Origin: Acidobacteriota bacterium
GTDB taxonomy: Bacteria > Acidobacteriota > Holophagae > Holophagales > Holophagaceae
Assembly: GCA_021778785.1 (NCBI GenBank)
Contig: JAJYBX010000143.1
Span: 1 to 5,784, forward strand
Length of the DNA stretch: 5,784 bases
Direction: 5' to 3'
The notes beneath the pieces are model-generated. The model was not told where the DNA came from. It did no database searches and saw only the letters and a program-made list of their open reading frames with translations. A program made the translations under genes and the position numbers. How positions within the stretch are numbered: position 1 is the first letter of the stretch; every line of letters begins with the position of its first letter. Positions 1 to 5,200 of this stretch are shown here, in pieces.

Positions 1-832
1 CTTCCGCCCACCGGAAGACCGCCGGGGGATCCGCCTCGGCCAGTTCCAGGTCGTAGAGGCCGTTCCGGCTCTCCAGCACGGCGCCCAGCTCCGCCAGGGC
101 CGCCTCCTGGGCGGCGTCCAGGGGATCCAGGAACCGCAGCTCCACCCGCCGGGCCAGGGCCCTGCGCAGGCCCGCCATGGAACCTGCCGCCTTGATCAGG
201 CCCTGGTCGAGGATCACCAGCTGGTCCGCCACACGCTCCACGTCGCCCAGCAGGTGGGAGGCCAGGATGACGCCCGTGCCCAGCTCGGCGTGGACCCGCA
301 GCACCAGGTCCAGCATCCGGCGGCGGCCATCGGGATCCAGGCCGTTGGTGGGCTCGTCCAGGAAGACCAGCTCCGGGCTGTGGACGAGGGCCTGGGCCAG
401 CTTCACCCGCTGGCGCATGCCGGTGGAATAGCCGCTCACCGGGCGGTAGCGGGCCTCGTCCAGCCCCACGAAGTAGAGCACCTCATGGGCGCGGTCCCGG
501 GCGGACTCGGGCGCCAGGCCCGACAGCTCGCCCCAGAAGGCCACCTGCTCATAGGCGGAGGCGTCCTCGATGAGGGCGTCGTACTCGGGCATGTAGCCGA
601 TGCGGCTCCGCAACCGGGCCGATTCCGGGGCGCCCAGCGGGATGCCGAGGACGCTGCCGCCGCCGGCGGAGGGTCGAAGGAGGCCCAGCAGGGCCTTCAG
701 CAGGGTCGATTTGCCCGAGCCGTTGGGCCCCAGCAGGCCCACGATGCCACGGTCGAGGGACAGGGTCAGTCCCTTCAGGGCGGGCGGCGCGGCGGCGCCG
801 TAGCGCACTTCCAGGTTCTCGAAGGCGATCAC
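1..832 (-). CDS. ABC transporter ATP-binding protein, N-terminal 277 codons (runs off left edge)
   Basis: This is the nucleotide-binding subunit of an ABC transporter, expected to sit on the inner face of the membrane and power a partner permease by ATP hydrolysis. Reading from 832 leftward, the protein shows Walker A GPNGSGKST (residues 35-43), GYMPE at the Q-loop (79-83, Glu where many families have Gln), the signature STGMRQR (136-142), Walker B LVFLDE with catalytic Glu160, the D-loop region NGLDP (163-167), and the H-loop His193 in ASHLL. After about residue 225 comes a less conserved C-terminal extension, cut by the window edge. The overall pattern resembles the CcmA/NatA-like exporter ATPases that pair with ABC-2 permeases; the substrate cannot be told, and the partner permease would lie beyond the left edge. 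The start is GTG at 832: an in-frame TAG at 857-859 lies just upstream, no other start codon lies between, and GGAG at 840-843 is spaced 7 nt away. No frameshift is seen. Confidence 0.93.
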   Translation of the reverse strand, partial: MIAFENLEVRYGAAAPPALKGLTLSLDRGIVGLLGPNGSGKSTLLKALLGLLRPSAGGGSVLGIPLGAPESARLRSRIGYMPEYDALIEDASAYEQVAFWGELSGLAPESARDRAHEVLYFVGLDEARYRPVSGYSTGMRQRVKLAQALVHSPELVFLDEPTNGLDPDGRRRMLDLVLRVHAELGTGVILASHLLGDVERVADQLVILDQGLIKAAGSMAGLRRALARRVELRFLDPLDAAQEAALAELGAVLESRNGLYDLELAEADPPAVFRWAE

Positions 833-923
833 GGGGAGGCTCCAGGATGGTTGCGGCTACGGGCGCGGGCCGGTTTGGATTAGGCTGGATCCATTCATCC
901 TCCCACCAGCCGGACGGTTCTGC
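833..923. other. Divergent intergenic spacer, probable control region for both flanking genes
   Basis: These 91 bp separate the minus-strand ABC ATPase from the plus-strand membrane protein, so promoters for both should lie here or overlap the gene starts. The least GC-rich part is 873-900. It contains a direct repeat TGGAT at 876-880 and 886-890, spaced 10 bp centre to centre (one helical turn), and a BamHI-type palindrome GGATCC at 887-892. I could not find a convincing -35/-10 pair on either strand. That the spacer is regulatory is inferred from the gene arrangement; the repeat as an operator is speculative. Confidence 0.3.
840..843 (-). promoter_or_regulatory. Ribosome binding site of the ABC ATPase gene
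   Basis: GGAG on the minus strand ends 7 nt before the GTG at 832. It supports this non-ATG start, which is also the only start codon available after the in-frame TAG at 857-859. Confidence 0.6.
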
Positions 924-2138
924 ATGCAGCTCATGGACTGGACCCTACTCGATGCCCTGCAGGCCGGCGCCCTGCTCGCCCTGACCGTCGCCTACGGGGC
1001 GGATGCCCTCGCCCGCCGGGACCGCATGATGGGCTGGCTCTCGATCACCTGCCTGATGGTGGGCCTCCGTCACGGCAGCCTGGCGCTGGAGGCCGACTCG
1101 ACCCTGAGGCTGGACACCCTGGAGCGGGTCCAGAGCCTGCTCGTCTGCCTCGGGTTCATCGCCCTCTGCCTGGCGGTGGTGCGCCTCTTCCCCCGACAGC
1201 TCTCCCCCCGCTTCCCGCTCTGGATCACCCTGGGCATGCTTCCGAATTTCTTCCGCAACCTGGCCCTGCCGCCCCTCCATCCCATGGATCCGCCCCTCCA
1301 CCACCTCGCCGACATCACCTACCTCGTGGGCTGCGGCACGCTGATCTGGGCCACCCTCAAGGCGCGCCTCGAAGGCGATCCCATGGGCCGCCGCCTCTTC
1401 CTGGGGTTCCTAGGCGTCGCGCTCCCGGTGGTGGTGGAGATCGCCGCCGAGAGCCTCTTCAACCTCAAGATCCGGCTCTCCGGCTTCAGCCTGCTCATCC
1501 TCGCCATGGCCATCGGCACCTCCTGGCAGTGGCTCGTCACGGAATCCCTGCGGGAGCGCCTCATCCTGGCCGAGGCCGAGGCCGGCGCCTGGGAGGACAT
1601 GGTGCCCGGCGGCGCCTTCCGCACGGACCGACCCTCGGAATCCATGGAGGCCCTCTTCGGGCGCAACTGGGCCGACCGCATCCGGGACGCCACCGAGGAG
1701 CGCCTCACCTCCCTCCAGGGAACGGTCTTCCGCCTGCGCACCCACGCCCTTCCGGGCGACCACCGCCTGGGCTGGGTGGAGCGCGACGAGGACACGCGGC
1801 CCGGCCTCGGCGGCTTCCTCGCCGGCTGGACCGTGGCCGTGGGCATGGACGGGACGGCCGACGCCTCGCGGGTGGAGACCTGGCTGAGGACCTGGGGCGC
1901 GGACATCGAGATCTGGGGCACGGTGCCCCCGCGGGAGGGGCCCTATCCCAGCGTCCTCGTCTGGGCGCGCGAGCCCAGCATCCTCGCCGTCTGGCGGGAG
2001 GATGACCTGCTGCGCCGCCGGGCCCGGTGGATCCAGGTGGGCGGCCCCCAGACCGAAGGGCCCCATGCCCGCCTGGAACCGCCCCTCACGGAGGCCGGTC
2101 TCCAGGCCGCCCTCGAGGGCCTCCTGGGACGGCGCTGA
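924..2138 (+). CDS. Uncharacterised 7-transmembrane protein with a degenerate receiver-like C-terminal domain
   Basis: This 404-residue protein is not one I recognise as a named family. Its first half is hydrophobic, with about seven probable membrane segments near residues 8-27, 36-55, 68-88, 97-117, 126-147, 156-176 and 185-207. The arrangement recalls the sensor half of 7TM signalling proteins. A short charged, helical stretch follows (208-225, ending LAEAEAGAWED), then a soluble part. Residues 227-290 may be PAS-like (PGGAFRTD and a later strand-rich GTVFRLRT...LGWVERDED), which is weak. Residues 302-403 follow the receiver-domain layout: strand TVAVGMDG, helix ending LRTWGADIEI, strand PSVLVWA, and a terminal LEPPLTEAGLQAALEGLLG resembling the usual KPL...LL..L.. 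end. The phospho-acceptor Asp and the conserved Lys are both absent. No kinase H-box or ATP-binding motif is visible, so any signalling role would be non-catalytic. The start could be Met1 (924) or Met4 (933); neither has a clear Shine-Dalgarno. Strong GC third-position bias supports real coding. A plain integral membrane protein with an unrelated soluble tail remains possible. Confidence 0.82.
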   Translation: MQLMDWTLLDALQAGALLALTVAYGADALARRDRMMGWLSITCLMVGLRHGSLALEADSTLRLDTLERVQSLLVCLGFIALCLAVVRLFPRQLSPRFPLWITLGMLPNFFRNLALPPLHPMDPPLHHLADITYLVGCGTLIWATLKARLEGDPMGRRLFLGFLGVALPVVVEIAAESLFNLKIRLSGFSLLILAMAIGTSWQWLVTESLRERLILAEAEAGAWEDMVPGGAFRTDRPSESMEALFGRNWADRIRDATEERLTSLQGTVFRLRTHALPGDHRLGWVERDEDTRPGLGGFLAGWTVAVGMDGTADASRVETWLRTWGADIEIWGTVPPREGPYPSVLVWAREPSILAVWREDDLLRRRARWIQVGGPQTEGPHARLEPPLTEAGLQAALEGLLGRR

Positions 2139-2148
2139 GCCCCAGGAG
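2121..2148 (+). terminator. Hairpin across the stop codon of the 7TM gene, possible weak terminator
   Basis: CTCCTGGG at 2121-2128 is perfectly complementary to CCCAGGAG at 2141-2148, giving an 8-bp stem around a 12-nt loop that contains the TGA stop at 2136-2138. There is no T-run after the stem, so it is not a classical intrinsic terminator. It could attenuate transcription into dnaE, protect the mRNA 3' end, or be chance in GC-rich DNA. Confidence 0.3.
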
Positions 2149-2215
2149 CATGTCCGCATCGGGATGATCGCGCGGCACTTGCCCGCCAGGCCCCGCCCCG
2201 CCCCACAATGGGCCC
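2139..2215 (+). promoter_or_regulatory. dnaE leader region, C-rich and without a Shine-Dalgarno
   Basis: This 77-bp gap separates the membrane-protein stop from the dnaE start. No AGGAG-like site lies at usual spacing before the ATG at 2216; the only one, AGGAG at 2144-2148, is far upstream and part of a hairpin. The stretch just before the start is unusually C-rich, with runs at 2182-2184, 2191-2194, 2196-2199 and 2201-2204. The minus strand therefore carries four G-runs separated by 1, 1 and 6 nt, a G-quadruplex-type pattern. I see no confident promoter, so dnaE may be read from upstream or from an unrecognised promoter here or inside the preceding gene. Confidence 0.35.
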
Positions 2216-2219
2216 ATGA
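2208..2219 (+). other. Three-codon mini-ORF (Met-Gly-Pro-stop) overlapping the dnaE start
   Basis: ATG at 2208 opens a reading frame of Met, Gly and Pro and then a TGA at 2217-2219, out of frame with dnaE. The stop overlaps the dnaE ATG at 2216-2218 as ATGA, the arrangement seen in translationally coupled genes. The ten bases 2208-2217 (ATGGGCCCAT) are also a perfect palindrome. Neither ATG has a Shine-Dalgarno, so whether the mini-ORF is translated is unknown, and chance is a real alternative. Confidence 0.2.
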
Positions 2220-5200
2220 GCTTCGCCCATCTCCACCTGCACACCGAATACTCGCTTCTGGACGGCCTCACCCGCATCCCGGATCTCGTGAAGAAGTGCC
2301 AGGCCTCGGGCATGCCCGCCGTGGCGGTGACGGACCACGGGAACATGTACGGGATGATGAAGCTCTTCGACGCCTGCGAGAAGACGAAGGACGAGAGCGG
2401 CACGTGGGCGGTGAAGCCCATCCTGGGCTGCGAGGTGTACGTGGCCCCCAAGACCCGCTTCGACCGCAAGCTCGAGGCGAAGAACACCACGGGCGAGGAG
2501 GGCCTGGAGGACTGCGTGGATCCCAGCGGCTCCCGGGACGCCGGCTACCACCTGGTGCTGCTGGCCAAGAACCCCGCGGGCTTCGCGAACCTGAGCAAGC
2601 TGGTGTCCAAGGGCTTCACCGAGGGCTTCTACTACAAGCCCCGCATCGACAAGGACCTCCTCCGCGAGCACAGCGAGGGCCTCATCGCGCTGTCGGCCTG
2701 CCTGGGGGGCGAGGTGCAGGCCCGCATCCTGCAGAACCGCCTGGACCAGGCGGAGCGCGTGGCCCGCGACTTCCGCGACCTCTTCGGCGAGGACTTCTAC
2801 CTGGAGATCCAGGACCAGGGCTTCGACAAGGAGCGGGAGATCATCCCCTTCCAGCAGGAGCTGGCCGCGAAGCTGGGCATCCCCCTGGTGGGCACCAACG
2901 ACGCCCACTACCTCAACCACGAGGACTCGGACCTCCACGACACCCTGCTCTGCATCGGCACCAAGACCACCAAGGCCAAGGAGCGCCGGATGCGCTTCTC
3001 CACCGACCAGTTCTTCGTGAAGACGCCCGAGGAGATGCGCGCCGTGTTCCCGGACCACCCGGAGTACCTGGAGCGCACCCTGGAGATCGCCGCCAAGGTG
3101 GACCTCTTCCCCATCACCCGGAAGCCCGTCACGCCCAACTTCCCCGTGCCCTCGGGCTTCGACCTCGAGTCCTACTTCGTCCATGTCGCCAGGGAGACCT
3201 TCGAGGCCCGCATCGCCGAGTGCCGGCCCCTCTGGCAGAAGGGCCAGCTCAAGCACGCCGAGGAGAAGTACCGCGAACGCCTGGCCTTCGAGCTGGACAC
3301 CGTCCTGAAGATGGGCTTCCCGGGCTACTTCCTCCTGGTCTGGGACTTCATCCGCAAGGCCCGGGAGATGGGCGTGCCCGTGGGGCCGGGCCGCGGTTCC
3401 GCCGCCGGCAGCATCGTGGCGTGGTCCATGCGGATCACCGACATCGACCCCATGCAGTACGACCTGCTGTTCGAGCGGTTCCTCAATCCCGAGCGGGTCT
3501 CCATGCCCGACGTGGACATCGACTTCTGCCGCGACGGCCGCCAGAAGGTCATCGATTACGTCACCGACAAGTACGGCCAGGACCGCGTCAGCAACATCGT
3601 CACCATCAACCAGCTCAAGACCAAGGCCGTGATCAAGGACGTGGCCCGGGTCTTCGAGAAGGATTTCGCCTTCGCCAACAACCTCACCAAGCTGGTGCCC
3701 CAGGAACCCGGCAAGCCCATCACCGTGGGCGAGGCCCTGGAGAAGAGCGACAAGCTGCGGGAGCTCTACGAGAGCGACCCCGAGGTGAAGAACATCCTCG
3801 ACATCTCGGCCCGCCTGGAGGGCCTGGCCCGCAACACCGGCGTCCACGCCGCCGGCGTCATCATCGCCCCGGACGACCTCACCCAGTTCGCGCCCCTCTC
3901 GAAGGACAAGGACAACACGGTGATGGTGCAGTACACCATGATCGAGGCCGAGCGGGCGGGCCTGCTGAAGATGGACTTCCTCGGCCTGGAGACCCTCACC
4001 CAGATCGCCAAGATCCAGGGCGTCATCGCGCTGCGGCACGGCGCACCGGCGGACATGGCGGCCATCCGCACCTTCGACGACAAGAAGACCTTCGACCTCT
4101 TCTCCGCCGGGGACACGGACGGCGTCTTCCAGTTCGAGTCCGGCGGCATGAAGCAGCTGCTCCGGCAGCTGGGTCCGGACCGCTTCGACGACCTCATCGC
4201 CCTGAACGCCCTCTTCCGTCCCGGGCCCCTCGGCGCGGGCATGGGCACCACCTACGTGGAGCGCCGCCACGGCCGCGAGCCCGTGACCTACCTCTTCCCC
4301 CAGTTGGAGCCCATCCTCGCCCCCACCTACGGCGTGATCCTCTACCAGGAACAGGTGATGCAGATCGCCAGCCTGGTGGCGGGCTACTCCCTGGGCGAGG
4401 CGGACATGCTGCGCCGCGCCATGGGCAAGAAGGACAAGGCGAAGATGGCCAAGGAGAAGGACACCTTCATCACCCGGGGGGCCGACCGCGGCTACGACAG
4501 GGCCAAGGTCTCCGAGCTGTTCGACCTCATCGAGTACTTCGCGGGCTACGGCTTCAACAAGAGCCACAGCGCCGCCTACGCCCTCGTGGCCTACGAGACG
4601 GCCTACCTCAAGGCCAACTACCCCGTGGAGTTCATGGCCGGTCTGCTCTCCACCAAGTCGGGCCGCACGGACGACGTGGCCAAGTACGTGCAGAACTGCC
4701 GGGACCGGGGCATCGAGGTGCTGGGGCCCGATATCAACGATTCGGCGCTCGATTTCATGGCGACCGGAGACCGGCAAATCCGATTCGGATTTGCCGCGGT
4801 CAAAGGACTGGGTGACGCGGCGTTGCAAGCGATTCTCGAGGCTCGCCAAGCCGAGGGCCGCTTCAAGGACCTCTTCCACGCCCTGAAGAGCACGGACCTG
4901 CAGAAGGCCAACCGCAAGGTGTGGGAGTCCCTCATCAAGGCCGGGGCCTTCGACGGCCTGGAGCCCAACCGCCGCGCCCTGCTGGAGGGCCTGCCGGACG
5001 CCCTCTCCGCCGCCTCCCGCGGCGGCGGCGCCGACCTGGGCCTCACCAGCCTCTTCGACGACGCAGAGATGGCCAGCCTCAGCGAGGACTGGCGGGTGCC
5101 CGAGGACATCGAGCCCTGGGACCGCAAGGAGCGCCTCAAGGCCGAACGCGAGGTGCTGGGCCTCTTCGTGAGCGGCCATCCCCTGGAGGAGTTCGCCGAC

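Noticed and set aside
254..883. Plus-strand open frame opposite the ABC ATPase
   Set aside because: The minus strand encodes all ABC ATPase motifs in a single frame; this frame is low-complexity antisense sequence.
851..886. TTGCGG / TAGGCT as a promoter for the 7TM gene
   Set aside because: Each matches its consensus at only three of six positions and the spacing is 24 bp, far from the usual 17.
2150..2167. Short ORF after AGGAG (Met-Ser-Ala-Ser-Gly-stop)
   Set aside because: AGGAG is only 1 nt from the ATG, too close for a ribosome site, and the bases are already part of the stop-codon hairpin.
4548..4590. Possible intein site in dnaE at FNKSHSAAYA
   Set aside because: Cyanobacterial split DnaE inteins insert at this conserved spot, but here the sequence runs through uninterrupted with Gly779 in place of the extein Cys; no intein is present.
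4773..4795. The dnaE palindrome as a rho-independent terminator
   Set aside because: It lies in the middle of an intact coding region, is not followed by a T-run, and the conserved reading frame continues for over 300 codons.
2002..4815. A 937-codon plus-strand frame overlapping dnaE
   Set aside because: It is out of frame with dnaE and made of Arg/Pro/Gly/His-rich low complexity, typical of a frame shadow. It ends just inside the atypical codon patch, consistent with the composition change there.
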